From Theristus sp. LFF4_11 (Eukaryota; Nematoda; Chromadorea; Monhysterida; Xyalidae), in contig JASANC010002762.1 in NCBI GenBank assembly GCA_030248135.1, positions 84,247-148,246 of the forward strand: a stretch of DNA of 64,000 bases. The letters are read 5' to 3'. The stretch's first letter is position 1; each line of letters opens with the position of its first letter. A program made the position numbers and the translations under genes. The notes below the pieces were generated by a model. It was not told the origin of the DNA, did no database searches, and was given only the letters and a program-made list of their open reading frames with translations. Shown here piece by piece: positions 23,046 to 35,000 of the stretch.

Positions 23046-25892
23046 ATGAATGAGTCGATGGCAACTGATCAATACCAGTGCTATTTCTCTGATTTCACAA
23101 AGTTCTACGGTCAATTGAAAGCGTATGCAGTGGTCGGTTGGAGCACCGTTGGGCTACTTGGACACGCATTGGTGGCAACGGTGTTGCTGCAGAAATCGGT
23201 TGGTTTCACAAAATGAGCGCACACGCCCGCGATTTCTTGCGCGAATTGGCCCCATTAAGAGAACTTAGATAACTTTGGCAATTTTGAATTCCCGCATCAC
23301 GAAACTGTTTACCTACCTATGTATACGCGCATTGAGTCTCGGCTCGGGACAAAAAAACAAAAAAAAGATCACACCTGCGCTGACGCAATAATCCGAGGTT
23401 TTCCTTATGCTGGAATCGAGCATTTCTTCCACAACACTACATGCGCCAAGAGTCAACCATAAACTCCAAACTGATGTCAGCCGCCTACGCATGTCTGCAG
23501 ATGCGTCGTGCGCACATGAATCTGCTGCTGCTGTCGCTGTCGCTGGCGCAGACAACGCTGCTGGTCGGCTATGTGACGTTCGATTTGGTGTATTCGCAGT
23601 CGAACGACCACTGCAACCGGCACTTCTGGACATTCGCCTGGATATGCGCCATGAATGTGGCGCACAAGATGCAGGTCTGTAGGTCGATATGTTGCGCATG
23701 CTCGTTGTTTCACTGCTCATTGTATCCGGCGAATCAGCAGAATTGTTTTCCTCACTACAAAAGGCTCAGACCAGACTGACAAACAGTGCTTGCTGAGTGC
23801 TTTTTCGTGTAATATTGCCGCGTGCTCGACCGTTTGTCCCAAAGCAGACAGTGTTTGTTGCATTTCGCAGGTGATCGGCTACTGTACGTCATCGTGGCTG
23901 GTCGTGTTGATCACAGCCGTGCGCTGCTACAGTCTGCTGCCGAGCGTGCGTGTGCGCGTCAGCACGCCGTTCACGCACAAGTATGAGCTGCGTTGCAGCA
24001 TTGTTTTGATTGTCGCTGCGTGTCCTATTGGCTTTATAGCTTTTTAAAGCTTACATTATGCCACCATGTAGCTCAACAGTTTGTTGAGCAATTTGTTTAC
24101 TACGCGTCCTCGGTGCACCACGATTTCAAAAGTTTTGGTTACAAGGGTTGCTCAACACTGGTTTATTGTTTATAGTCACTTCACGAAATGTTGCACTTTT
24201 TTGTTGATTGCTTTTTCTGAGTGCAGCTGCGTAATAACGTAGTGTACAATGTTGCGTCTGACGCTTGCAGAACGGCGCTGGCGCTGGTGAGCGTGCTGTC
24301 GCTCGTCGTGGTCGTTCTGTCGTGGTGGACGACCCTCTGGGTGACCGTTGTCCACGACGCCGACGGCCGCTTGCGCCCGCAGTGCAACACGCGTCGCGCT
24401 GCGAATGACACGCCGCTGGTCGCTCAGATCGTGACGCACGAGCAAGCGCACCACTCGTATGCGCTCAGTTTGTCCTCGCTCGGATTGGACAACACTTACA
24501 TGGCGGTGCGTTCAGTTGGTGACGCGGCACACAATTTTAGTGCTCAAGCAAACTGCTCAACGTTGATTCGTTTGTTTAATGTTGACATTGGAACACGCGA
24601 CATGCATGCAAAAAATATACTTCACACACACGAAACGCACAACTGGCCACTTGTTTTGTTGCAACGGGCGCAACTCTACTCACGCTTTTGCGCACTGTGC
24701 AGGTGCGTCACGTGTTCTTCACGGTGACCTTCAAACTGGCGCCGGCCATCATCGTAGTGCCGCTGTGTTTCGTCATCACGATTCAACTGCGACGCATTCA
24801 TGTCAGTTTCATAAACCTGTGTCAATAAGCCGGTCGATTTCACGTGTCCGTTCATGCTGTGCAGAAATGAGCGCTATAGCGATTTCACGCGCCGCACGTG
24901 CTCGATTTCAGAAAGACACGTTGCTGCCGCTGCGTTCGTCGTACTGTCGACGAGCGAACAGCAGCCAGCAGCATCACCACCCGCGCGCCAGCATCCGCAG
25001 TCGCACGATGCCGATGGTGCTGATCGTGATGGCGACGTTCGCCGTCGTCGAAGTGCCGCAAGTTGCGCTCGCGTTCCACCGCATTCTGCACGGCACCGAG
25101 CGCCTCCAACGCTGCTACAGTCACCTGCTCGATCTCGCCGAACTCAGCATCATCATCTACAGCTCGGTGCGTCCTCGTCTGTGTGTGTGCGTGTTACCCG
25201 GCCAAGTTGTTTGGTGCTGGCATTTTTTTGCAACAATTTCGGCAACAGGCAACCAGTTTCAATATTAGAAAGTTCTGCTAAATCACAAAAGTTCCGAGGA
25301 CAATTATAGCAAATGTGAACATTGGACAAACGTCAGCAAAAAAGCACTCCGAAACGCATTTGCTTAATTCAGGAGCAAAAATTGAAAAAATAGTATGTTT
25401 TCAGTGTGTGCTTGGTAAACGCTTTCTGAAGTTATGAGGGATCGGCTTGCAGATCAAAAGTTTCTTCACATTTCTCTGCCTCCATATGTACAGGTCAACT
25501 TCACGTTGTTCTGCGCGACGTCGTCGCAGTTCCGCGGCGAGTTCTGCTCGTGGATCCACCGCAACACGCTGGCGTCGTTCGTGCTGCTTCGAACGACGAC
25601 GAACAACGTCGAGAACAAAGAGCACCAGCAGACCGGCTTCCGCGAACACCAACAGCACAGCTACCGTAATCAGCGTCGACGGTCGTCATCGATACAGGTG
25701 AAGATCCACGTGCAAGAGTCGCAAGCGCTCACTCGCTCCACGCCTGCTCTGGAGCATCATCATCAAGCACTGGAGCGCCCGCCGACCTCGCCGACGCATC
25801 GCAACACGGACAGGCGAACGGAGGCGCCATCGATGCATGCGCGAGCTGCACGACTGTGGCGACGGCGATCGTTTGTGAAGCACACATTCTGA
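23046..25892 (+). CDS. 7TM (rhodopsin-class) receptor 2, FMRFamide-receptor-like
   Basis: Model: exons 23046-23198, 23453-23674, 23871-23980, 24271-24505, 24703-24801, 24912-25166 and 25494-25892 (1,473 nt, 490 aa), with GT-AG borders and matching phases. The exon 2 acceptor is the least certain. The start is MNESMATDQYQ, a short N-terminus before TM1. Exon 2 carries TM2 and the conserved Cys before TM3 (SNDHCNRHFW). Exon 3 carries the end of TM3 and its DRY-like segment (TAVRCYSLLP). Exon 4 carries TM4 and a loop with Cys. Exon 5 is TM5 (IIVVPLCFVITIQLRRIH) and exon 6 TM6 (MPMVLIVMATFAVVEVP). TM7 is split across exons 6 and 7 as IIIYSSVNFTLFC...FRGEF, a peptide-receptor signature. The tail is long, basic and His/Gln-rich. 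It sits in the same orientation as receptor 1, about 5 kb away, and may be a distant paralogue. The ligand is unknown. Confidence 0.8.
23268..23358 (+). repeat. Dispersed repeat R1 in intron 1 of receptor 2
   Basis: GGCAATTTTGAATTCCCGC followed by GTTTACCTACCTATG and GCGCATTGAGTCTCG matches the R1 copies at 18240 and 40680. Confidence 0.7.
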
Positions 25893-27557
25893 TCGTGTGG
25901 AAATGCCGAAATTGTGATTATTGATAAAGACCCGTTCGAATCTAATACAAACTGTTCTATCTCTTTTCAATAAACATCACTTTTCGTCGCTAGATTAGAA
26001 TGTTATCAGTCACCATACAACTACAACAGGATAAGTAAACAACAACCATTATAATGACAGGACAAGTAGCCGGGATCATGGCGGAATCAACGCAAACTCC
26101 CTCCCATTTAATCTTTTAGCTGTCTATGTGAATAACATGTACTCCAGCTATCTACTCAGGTTTTTGTTGTGTCGCTTCCACGTACACGAACACACAGGTT
26201 CACACGCGCAAACTTTTCTGCTGCTTTTGAACCAACGTTTCAATAAAATATAATACGTACACTTTTTCCAAGGTATTTCTCACGGTATTTCCAAATAACA
26301 AAAATTTATCCGCTTTTGAAAAAGGTCATTGTTGTTGGATCCCAACCGTTAGTCTCCCAACCGTTAGTCTAATTCAAAAAACCGTTATTGTTGTTCTCTC
26401 GGTTACGATACAGTAAATAAAAGTTTGCTGCATGCGTACTGTTGAAAATGATCTTTCTGCTCTGCGTTGAATAAACTACTCGGTTGCGAGATGGCGACAA
26501 CGACAGGATTCAAACCCTACCTTGGGAAAACCTTACGCTAACCATAACCTCCGTGTCATCACCCCCATAACCCATCCTTGGAAATATGTACCTACCGATG
26601 GATCTAAAACAGTGAGTGAAAGCATCTGCAACCGGTCAGCCTGTTGTTGGCACCCATTGAAGAACACTTCAATGTGGCAGTCGCGACAAAGCAGCGAAAT
26701 TCGACTGTTCATGCTAAAGGGTTCATGCGACTGTCAAGTCAGAGACGAACAAGCAGCACGTGATTGTACAAATTCATTGATTTATTTATTTATTTTTTTG
26801 CTTTCTTTCTGGTTGTGTAAATATCAAGTTTGCTGGATTGGAACCCGTGTCCGTGTGCGTTTGCGTTGACGCTTGAGAGCGCCGAATAAAACAGAACAGA
26901 ACAGCACTAATCTGACTTGAAGACCTTTTCAAGAAAACTGACCACATCATACCGCTGCGAACTCAAGGCATTTCAATTGAAGGAGTTGGGGGGGACGAAC
27001 ATACATGCTGAATACTATTCAATTGCTTCTCTTGAAGTGCAAATCGAAATGGAGGGTTTCCGTCTATCAAGTCGTGTTAATGAGAATTTTAGCACTATTG
27101 AAGCCATTGAATTTTGAGGCTGTTTATGGTTGTCTTACTCGCGCCAAACTGAAGCACAACTGCGTCACCAACTTTGGAGAAATTCCAGCTCACGTGTCGT
27201 GCGGGCTGGGTTTTTTCGACAACGTGTAATCGGTGTCACAGACGAAGCAACGATGGCGTTCACAAAGGCAAACATCAAAGAAACATGTCATGTCCAGCAG
27301 GAACATTCGAGTTCGAAATCGCATCGATATTGATTTACATGAACGAGGAACGAATTGGCAACATGTATCTCGAACATACTGCAACTGCGTCGTTTTTCTG
27401 CATCTTTGAGTTGTTTACGGACAATTTTGTTTCAAATTAAAAATGGGGAAAAGCAGTTTTCAGTCGTAAATTTTAGTTTACATTCGTCGCCGTTTTCGTC
27501 GTCGTTTAACGTAAAAAAATAAAATAATGATATATTTAGATTCTTTTATTAGATACA
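25893..27557. other. No supported gene
   Basis: Open frames at 26522-26869, 26917-27117 and 27174-27440 (+) lie close together and could be remnants of one coding region. I recognise no domain and could not join them with consistent splice phases. Confidence 0.35.
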
Positions 27558-27565
27558 TACATAAC

Positions 27566-28315
27566 TAGAGATGTCAAGAAAAAAAAATTTTCTATTTTTT
27601 TTCTTTAAAAAAAAAAAAAATTTTTCATTTTTTTTTTAAAAAATGAAAGTTGTTCAGAATTTTTCAGGGAGTCCGAATATCACCATCTGAGGAGCCACCG
27701 ACTTACCATATGACCCCCACTCATATGGGAGGAGGGTGAAAATTTCAGACTTGGTTTCGGCGACCCCATTTTCCCACCGACGACATCACGTCTCGTGTTT
27801 TGCCTCTCAATTCACCTCAAATAACACGGAAACACGTTTAACAACAAACCGGTGTGATCATGCTGATGACACGAGGCGAAACAGCAACGAGCAACCAACG
27901 AAGTTACGCTTGCAGTGGCAGCCAGTGCAATTTCGACCTTTCGAGATCCTGAAAAACGATGCGTAAATGTGAGTTCTCTGCTTCTATCTCACCTTAGCGA
28001 CATCGGAATTTGTTGAACTAGCCTTTGCGACGCTCAAGTACTTCAATGCGCGAGTCGATCATCACTCACCAAGGCTGAAAACAGTCGATAATCAATCCAG
28101 AATACCACCTGCAGCGTTGAAGACTAAGTGACAAGGTAAAGTCAAAGAAAATTTTTGTTGAACTTTCGAAAACTTATGCCAAAAACGGCATTTTCAGGGC
28201 ACATTAAAGAAAAAATTTCAAAAATTTTTAATAAAAAAAATAAAAAAAATGCTCATTTTTTTACTTTTTTTTTTAAAAAATTAAAAAAAATTTTTTTTTG
28301 ACCCTTACATCTCTA
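27566..28315 (+). mobile_element. hAT-type MITE with 8-bp target duplication
   Basis: The left end TAGAGATGTCAAG pairs with the right end TTACATCTCTA. Both are flanked by the 8-bp direct repeat TACATAAC (27558-27565 and 28316-28323), diagnostic of hAT transposition. The interior shares TTGTTGAACTTTCGAAAA and TTCAGGGCACATTAAAGAAA with the TAGGGTTGTT MITEs further right, so it is a diverged relative with different tips. No transposase. Confidence 0.85.
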
Positions 28316-28984
28316 TACATAACTAACACAAACGATTCTTTCCATAGATTTTTTTACGAGATAACAAATACATTTTTGTACTTGTATACGCACACACCCC
28401 CGTTTGTGTGCTCATGAAGATGAACTTTTTAAAAACGCAGGCAAAAAGTGTTTCAGAAGAGAAGCGTAGAGTGTTTCAAAGGTATACAGTAGCGGTAAAC
28501 GACAAACCGAGGCATAGTCAGCAGCGGTGGTCAGCAGTAAATCTATCTTTGGCCCTTCACAATAGTGCGGACATTTTACGGAGGTTTTCAAAAACGATTG
28601 GAAAATGATCAGTTTTGGTTGGGAATCAAACAATCAATGGTGAACAATATTTGGGCGCAAATTCAAAACGTTTCTTTTTGGCGGGAAATTAAAAACACAT
28701 AAATGTAATGCACCCTTTTACACTTTTAGCCGCCCGGTTTCTTGAGTCACTGTGGTCTGCGTTGAAAAGAACGGTGCATGGTGTGTGGATGTGAACAGCT
28801 AAGCTACTGGTCGGGTATTGGCTGTGGTCGCACGTGAAGGCGTTGTTTTCCTTGCGTTCGCCCCCCCCCCCCCCCCACCTCGCTCTGTCATTTCGCTGCA
28901 CACCCTAGGTTTTCCTATTCCCTTGTTTTCATTCATGTTTTTATTTTTTTTTTTTTTTTTGGAGAACCCCCCCCCCCCCCCCCC
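28316..28984. other. No gene; C-run and T-run tracts near the right edge
   Basis: No supported coding region. Long C and T homopolymers at 28860-28984 adjoin the SINE and may be inaccurate in length. Confidence 0.4.
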
Positions 28985-29318
28985 GATTGAGGAGAGAAAA
29001 GGGTACCAAACTCCGGTGGGATTGGGGAACGGACGGCTCACCATCCCGTGGAACCAATACCCTCGCCACGTGAGGGGGACAGCCTCTAAGCCCCGCTCTG
29101 TCCTGGGAGCACCAGTGATCTTAGCCCGATTTCGGTTTCGGTGGCCTGCGGTCGCTATATCCCCGTAGGGCAGCGAATCCGAAAGCTTTCGTTGAAAACC
29201 AGAGTAGTTATTAGAGTAGAGAGCTACACTGGCGGCAGTTTGTCATCCTCCGTGGGGGATCGAACCCGTCACCTTCTGGGTTGAAGGCGAACGTGCTAAC
29301 CACCGAGCCACGGAGGCG
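28985..29318 (-). mobile_element. tRNA-derived SINE (full length, minus strand)
   Basis: Reading the minus strand, the head (29318 down to ~29247) begins GCCTCCGTGGCTCGGTGGTT (acceptor and A box), contains GGTTCGATCCCC (B box) and closes with CACGGAGG, which pairs with the start. The anticodon loop is one base off the standard seven, so it is tRNA-like and not a confident tRNA gene. A short linker joins it to the ~190-bp body also seen at 9222-9430. Confidence 0.82.
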
Positions 29319-29441
29319 ACAATTACATGTTTTATATTACATTTTTACACCCAGATGTCAACATGAAATTTGTAGTATTTGGCAAGGGCTTTCACGTGGT
29401 ATATTTATTTTGTCTATTAATATCTTTTGTCTATCTGGCTA

Positions 29442-30251
29442 ATATATGCAACTCGCTGATTGGTCGGCTCCTCACGCTCCGCACCCTTATTTCTTCCTGG
29501 GCACGGGATTCAGTAAAAATCATGTTTTTTTATGGTTCAGCGGTTCGTTTTTATTTTTTTCATGCCGAAAAAATATTCTAAATTAAAAACTACCAAATTC
29601 TAATTGTTTGTATTGGTAAAAAATTAGAAAGTGAAGTTTTTGGTTGATTGACTGTGACGACGTCGTCGATGATTTTTTGCTTTCAAACATGAAAACAGGG
29701 TACCGCTGACCCTGTTGCGTGTTCAAAACGAATTCAAAACAAGCAGACAAAATAACAAAACTTGTTTTCAACGATTTCGACGGTTTTGATCTCGCTTTTT
29801 AGAATTGGTTCGTTGGCTTCGCTCCAAGTCCATTGTTGTTCAAAGATTGTTCACATTGTCAATAAATAATAAAGTGGGTTATTAATTTTTTTAAATTATT
29901 TTATTTTTTTTTTGTGTTTTATTTTTTGTGTTTTTTTTACTATCACCTGCTGCGTTCTTTCTGCTCTGTGCTTTGAACGCGCAGCAGCGGCCAGCGGAGG
30001 CACGCTCTTTTCAGGCCTAAAAGCAAAAAACAAAAACAAACGACGTCGTCGCCGTCAATCAACCAAAAAATACTTTTTTAACGTTGTGACCAATGCAAAT
30101 TTTTGGAATTCGGTAGTTTTTGATTTAGAGCTTTTTTCGGCGTGAAAATAATAAAAACAAACCGCTGAACAACAAAAAAAAAGATTTTTACTGAATCCCG
30201 TTCCCAGGGTGCGGAGCGTGAGGAGCCGACCAATCAGCGAGTTGCATATAT
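29442..30251. mobile_element. Long foldback element, ~810 bp
   Basis: The outer arms ATATATGCAACTCGCTGATT (left) and AATCAGCGAGTTGCATATAT (right) are exact complements. Symmetry continues inward through GGAGCCGACCAATCAG, then GCGGTTTGTTTTTATT-type sequence, then GGTTGATTGACTGTGACGACG. Nearly the whole element can fold on itself. It has no coding frame of note. It shares the GATTGGTCGG core with the smaller foldback MITEs. Confidence 0.8.
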
Positions 30252-30365
30252 CAACGAGATAGTAGGTTCTGAATTGTCTGTGAAGTTACCAAACTTTGTT
30301 TAAGGGACAAAATTTAACAATTTTCAAAAAATATGCGCTTAAGATCATACAACTTTTGGTGTGAA

Positions 30366-30505
30366 ACAAGTCGAACTCACTGTGTGGACATTATAATGTG
30401 GAATCAGCTGATTGGTCCACGAAAAAAGAAGGGTGCGGAGTGTGAGCAGCCTCTCCTCCGCCGACCAATCAGCTGATTCCACATTTTAGTTAGTTCGACT
30501 GTAAA
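30366..30505. mobile_element. Foldback MITE
   Basis: Arms of the type AAGTCGAACTCA...GGAATCAGCTGATTGGTC and the inverted GACCAATCAGCTGATTCC...GTTCGACTG surround ~30 bp with GGGTGCGGAGTGTGAGCAGC. It has the same outer-end style as the other foldback MITEs. Confidence 0.78.
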
Positions 30506-30712
30506 ACGGTACAAAATAGCATTCTGAATGAATTTGACCCTTTTCCACCGTTTTAAAAATTCGCATCAAGTGTTTTCAATTTGCATCCTTTTTTGGCTGA
30601 CGGATGCAAATTGCATCTTGGCGATTTCGAAAAAAAACCTAGCTACTAACCACCAGCTCTGAAACAACTATGACTGGATAAGCAGTTTTTTAGTACATGT
30701 ACACATCCGAAA

Positions 30713-30885
30713 GATGGCCAATCAAATGGATCATAATCATAACAACAACAACCACGAGAACCAAGTCCTGATCGACGACATAGCCGAGCTGCCCGGTCCG
30801 TCCGGCAACGCGTGTACCACCGGTCGCAATGAGCGTCGCGAAACTTTTGGTCCAAATGTGCACCCTGAATTGAAAGAAGTACAGT
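30713..30885 (+). CDS. Candidate first coding exon (partial)
   Basis: An ATG-initiated frame of about 58 codons (begins MANQMDHNHNNNNHENQ) rich in Asn/His and then acidic. It ends where a foldback MITE starts at ~30883. No strong splice donor is visible before the stop. Its strand and position fit the missing 5' end of the RBR ligase gene downstream, but this is inference only. Confidence 0.25.
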
Positions 30886-31075
30886 AGAACTCTAAATTAC
30901 GGGCAGTATCGCTGAATGGTTGGTGATCACGTGATGCATGCTTCTTTCTGTGCAGGCTTTGCTGTGGCGGCGGAGACCGTGTGTCCTGCATAGATTAGAA
31001 AACATGCATCCTGTGGTGTATCATCTGATCACCAACTAATCAGCTAATGATCGCCTGTAATTAGAGTTCGACTGC
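30883..31075. mobile_element. Foldback MITE
   Basis: The termini CAGTAGAACTCTAAATTACG and CTGTAATTAGAGTTCGACTG are inverted. Inside are TGGTTGGTGATCACGTGATG and its partner CATCTGATCACCAACTAATC. It is the clearest copy for defining the outer ends of this family. Confidence 0.82.
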
Positions 31076-31145
31076 AGGCAGTGTTTTTGGTGTTATTGTT
31101 GTATTCCCGACATTGTTTCATGTTTTCGGATTTCGGTTGTATATG

Positions 31146-31500
31146 TACAGGGTGTCCCAAAAAAACATAACAAAAGTAAATGGCTCGTGCGGCCGACTGG
31201 TTGCACGTGAAGCCGTGAAATTTGAAACACTTTTAGAAAAAAGGAACACATTTTGTTTGTCCAAATTTTATCCCGAAATTTCATTTTTTTAATAATATTT
31301 TAGCAGAAATGCGTAAAAACTCAAAAATCACCTAACTTCAGCATTTTGACTCAGGATAATAATCGTTGTCGTCATCGAGATTCACATATGACAGTGGCGC
31401 AAGTTCATCTTTAGCTTCGTCTTCACTGATCTCATCAGATTTTCCCTCTCGACCCTTTAGTTTCAATTTTTTTCGGCAGCCCAATGTCTTTTTTGTTGTT
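31146..31500 (-). pseudogene. Tc1/mariner-family element remnant (transposase C-terminus)
   Basis: The left edge TACAGGGTGTCCCAAAAA is a characteristic mariner/Tc1-type terminal sequence. On the minus strand an acidic frame (~31500 to 31345, containing SDEISEDEAKDELAPL and ending ESKC then stop) precedes this terminus, the position of a transposase C-terminal tail. The upstream part is lost at the G/T-only tract. Assignment of the peptide to a transposase rests on position, not on a catalytic motif. Confidence 0.45.
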
Positions 31501-31504
31501 TTTA

Positions 31505-32033
31505 AGGTGGCGGGTTGGGGGTTAAAATGGGGGGAATGGGGGGGGGCCGGTTGGTGGGTTTTTGGGACCCGGGGGTTTTGGGTTTTAATTGTGGAGAAGT
31601 GGGGGGCGGGGGCATTGGGGGGAAAAAAGAGGAATGGAAAAGGGGGGGGGGGGGGGGGGGGGGGGGCGGGGGGGGGGGGGGGGGGGGGGGGGGGGGCGTG
31701 GTGCGGGGGGGCGGGTGGGGGTCGGGCCGCCGGAGCGGGGGGTAATAAAATGGAGGGGGCGGGATTTATTTGAAAGTTGGTGTGGGGTGAAAAAGAAGGG
31801 GGGAAAAAGAAAGAAGGGGGGAGATGAGATGTGAGAGTGGGGGGGGGGGGTGTGTTGTGGGGGGGTTGTTGTTGATGAATATTTTTTTTTTTTATTTAAA
31901 TAATTTGTGTTTTTTGTTTTTTTGTTTTTTTTTTTTTTGTATGGTATTTTTGGTGAAATGTTGGGTGGTAGAGTAGTTTTTTTTTTTTTTTGTTGTTTTT
32001 TTTGGTGGTTTGTTTTTTTTTTTGTTTTTTGGG
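31505..32033. repeat. G/T-only low-complexity tract, probable sequence artefact
   Basis: More than 500 bp is made almost only of G and T runs, including G runs tens of bases long, with A mostly in short runs and C very rare. It directly abuts the left end of the large palindrome. This looks like a collapsed or mis-called consensus, not biological sequence. Frames read through it give only Gly-rich peptide and should not be annotated. Confidence 0.75.
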
Positions 32034-35000
32034 TATGAGGCCTTCCGCCGAAAAATCGCCTGAGGGTGGACAGTCTAGAATTGGACTTGGTCTCCGATTT
32101 GGCTCAAATTTTAACACAGTCAACTAGGTCCAAAAACTCGGCCAAAAATCAATTTTTAGCCCAATCGGCCAAACCACGCGCGAATGGCAGCCATTTTAAA
32201 AAGGTACACTTTTTTTGGAGAGGTCATTTTTTGGACCTCATTTTTGGGCATGTTACGAAAAACGCTGCCATCAACACGTGCGTTCACCATTTGAGCTGAA
32301 ATTTGTACTGTAGTTAGGAAACACTTTGGGCTATCTTTGGACCAATTTTTGGTTTTATTGCTTACTGTATGCGCGCGGTACAGTAGCCTAAGTGCAACCT
32401 TTTTTTGATCAAATGTGAAAATTCAAATGCTCCTGCACGTGTGCCGACAGAACAGATTGCGCTCAAATTTGGTATGTGAGTAGCAGTTTACCTGGGCTAA
32501 CTGCACACCAAAAATCCAGCTTGGCCCGTACTTTTGTTACGAGTTATGGGGCGAAGCATTTGAATTTCCCTAGTAAAATGCCCCATTTTTATAAAATTTT
32601 GTAAACTTTACCAAAAAACTAGCGCCTTCTGCAGCTGTTAATCTCAAAATAGCTGTAAACAGGGGTTTTCAGATTCGCTAAAGACGGTTCAGGCATTAGT
32701 TTTTTGATTTGACCACATTGAACAAAAATAAACGGGAAATATTTCAGAAAAACCCGCCTTTTTTCCCACTTTTGACGTCTCCTTTAAAGTCATGAGGGTC
32801 TAAAAATGCGCCGACAACTGCGATTTTACTGAAAATTGGTGTGCAACTGGCAGTAGATGTGTGCTACGTGTGTACCAAATTTCAACGCTCTCCCATGTTT
32901 GTTGGCTAAGTTACAGGGTCTTTACCACACAGACTTAGTGTTTTTGAACATATCGAGCAGTGTCTGCAACAAATACGCCAGTATCATAGCTGAAGCAAAT
33001 GCGCACCTGTGTTTTTTTAGACGCTGAATTTGAATCTGATTTTAGATTTTAGCCCCGGGCATTTTTTTGCCCAAAAATTGGGCAAAAAACACATTTTTTT
33101 GCGTTTTTCAGTGTTTTTTGTTTTATTGTTTTAATTTTATGCGTGAATTTTGTATTAAAAGCTATTTTCTAATAGATTTACAACCGCTGTTTTTGAATCA
33201 GTTGTTATATTTTGCAACTGACCACTTGCTCACCGAAAAAAATGGGTAAAATGTTGACTTTTTTGTTTTATTTTTCATATGTTTTCGTTTCACAGTAAAA
33301 AAAATAGTTCAGAAACAATTTTTAATTTAAATTTTCAATTCTCCAGAAGGTTTTCAAGATTGCTGAATTTGGATCTGTCCTTATATTTTTGCCTCGGGCA
33401 TTTTTTTGCCCAAAAATTGGGCAAAAACACTTTTTTTGCGTTTTCCAGTGTTTTTTTGTTTTTATTTCTAATTTTAAGTGCGGATTTTTATTTAAAAAAC
33501 TATTTTCTAATAGCTTTACAACTGCTGTACTTGAATCCGTTATTACATTTTGAAACGGACCTCTTTCTGACCCAAAAATGGGTTAAACATGGATTTTTTG
33601 CCGTTTTCAGACGTTTTCGTTCCATAGTAATGAATAAGTTTGAAAACAATGTTTAAAACCACTTCCTAGGAGTTCCCGACTGCGCCTAATCCATATCTGT
33701 AGTTAAATTTCGCAACTGCCCTATTATTGACCCTTATAAACGGGTAAAAAATCTACACTGTGGTCTTTCTGTAGACGTTTTTCAAGTTTCAGTTTAAGTA
33801 AGTTTAATAATGTAAGTTTCAAACAAACAGTTGAAAGTGTCAGTTTTTGCCCAATTGAATAAAATTGGGGCAAAAAAGCACCAGTTTTAAAAACGAAAAA
33901 CAGATTCAACTTCAGCGGCGTAAAAAAATTCCCGAGGACAAATTAACAACAATTTACAAGTCTAGTTCAAACACAAAAAGAAAAACGTCTACAGAAAGAC
34001 AACAGTGTAGATTTTTTACCCGTTTATAAGGGTTAATAATGGGGCAGTTGCAAAATTTAACTACAGATATGGATTAGGCGCAGTCGGGAACTCCTAGGAA
34101 GTGGTTTTAAACATTGTTTTCAAACTTATTCATTACTATGGAACGAAAACGTCTGAAAACGGCAAAAAATCCATGTTTAACCCATTTTTGGGTCAGAAAG
34201 AGGGGTCCGTTTTAAAATGTAATAACGGATTCAAGTACAGCAGTTGTAAAGCTATTAGAAAACAATTTTTCAAATAAAAATCCGCACTTAAAATTAGAAA
34301 TAAAACTAAAAAACACTGGAAAACGCAAAAAAAGTGTTTTTGCCCAATTTTTGGGCAAAAAATGCCCGAGGCAAAAATATAAGGACAGATCCAAATTCAG
34401 CGATCTTGAAAACCTTCTGGAGAATTGAAAATTTAAATTAAAAATTGTTTCTGAACTAATTTTTTTACTGTGAAACAAAAACATATAAAAAAAGAACAAA
34501 AAATCAATATTTTACCCATTTTTTTCGGTGAGCAAGTGGTCAGTTGCAAAATATAACAATTGATTCAAAAACAGCGGTTGAAAATCTATTAGAAAATAGC
34601 TTTTAATACAAAATTCACGCATAAAATTAAAACAATAAAACAAAAAACACTGAAAAACGTAAAAAAATGTGTTTTTTGCCCAATTTTTGGGCAAAAAAAT
34701 GCCCGGGACAAAAATCTAAGGTCAGATTCAAATTCAGCGTCTAAAAAAACACAGGTGCATATTTGCTTCAGCTATGATACTGGCGTATTTGTTGCAGAAA
34801 CTGATCGATGTGTTCAAAAACACAAAGTCTGTGTGGTAAAGACCTTGTAACTTAGCCAACAAACATGGGAGAGCGTTGAAATTTGGTACACACGTAGCAC
34901 ACATCTACTGCCAGTTGCACACCAATTTTCAGTTAAATCGCAGTTGTCGGCGCATTTTTAGACCCTCATGACTTTAAAAGAAACGTCAAAAGTGGGAAAA

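Noticed and set aside
24221..24270. Earlier acceptor for receptor 2 exon 4
   Set aside because: Splicing there gives an immediate in-frame stop; the acceptor at 24270 keeps the TM4 frame.
29247..29318. Functional tRNA gene on the minus strand
   Set aside because: Acceptor and T-arm pair well, but the anticodon loop is not seven bases and the sequence is joined to a SINE body.
31366..31834. Gly-rich ORFs on the plus strand
   Set aside because: Generated by the G/T-only tract, which is probably a sequencing artefact.
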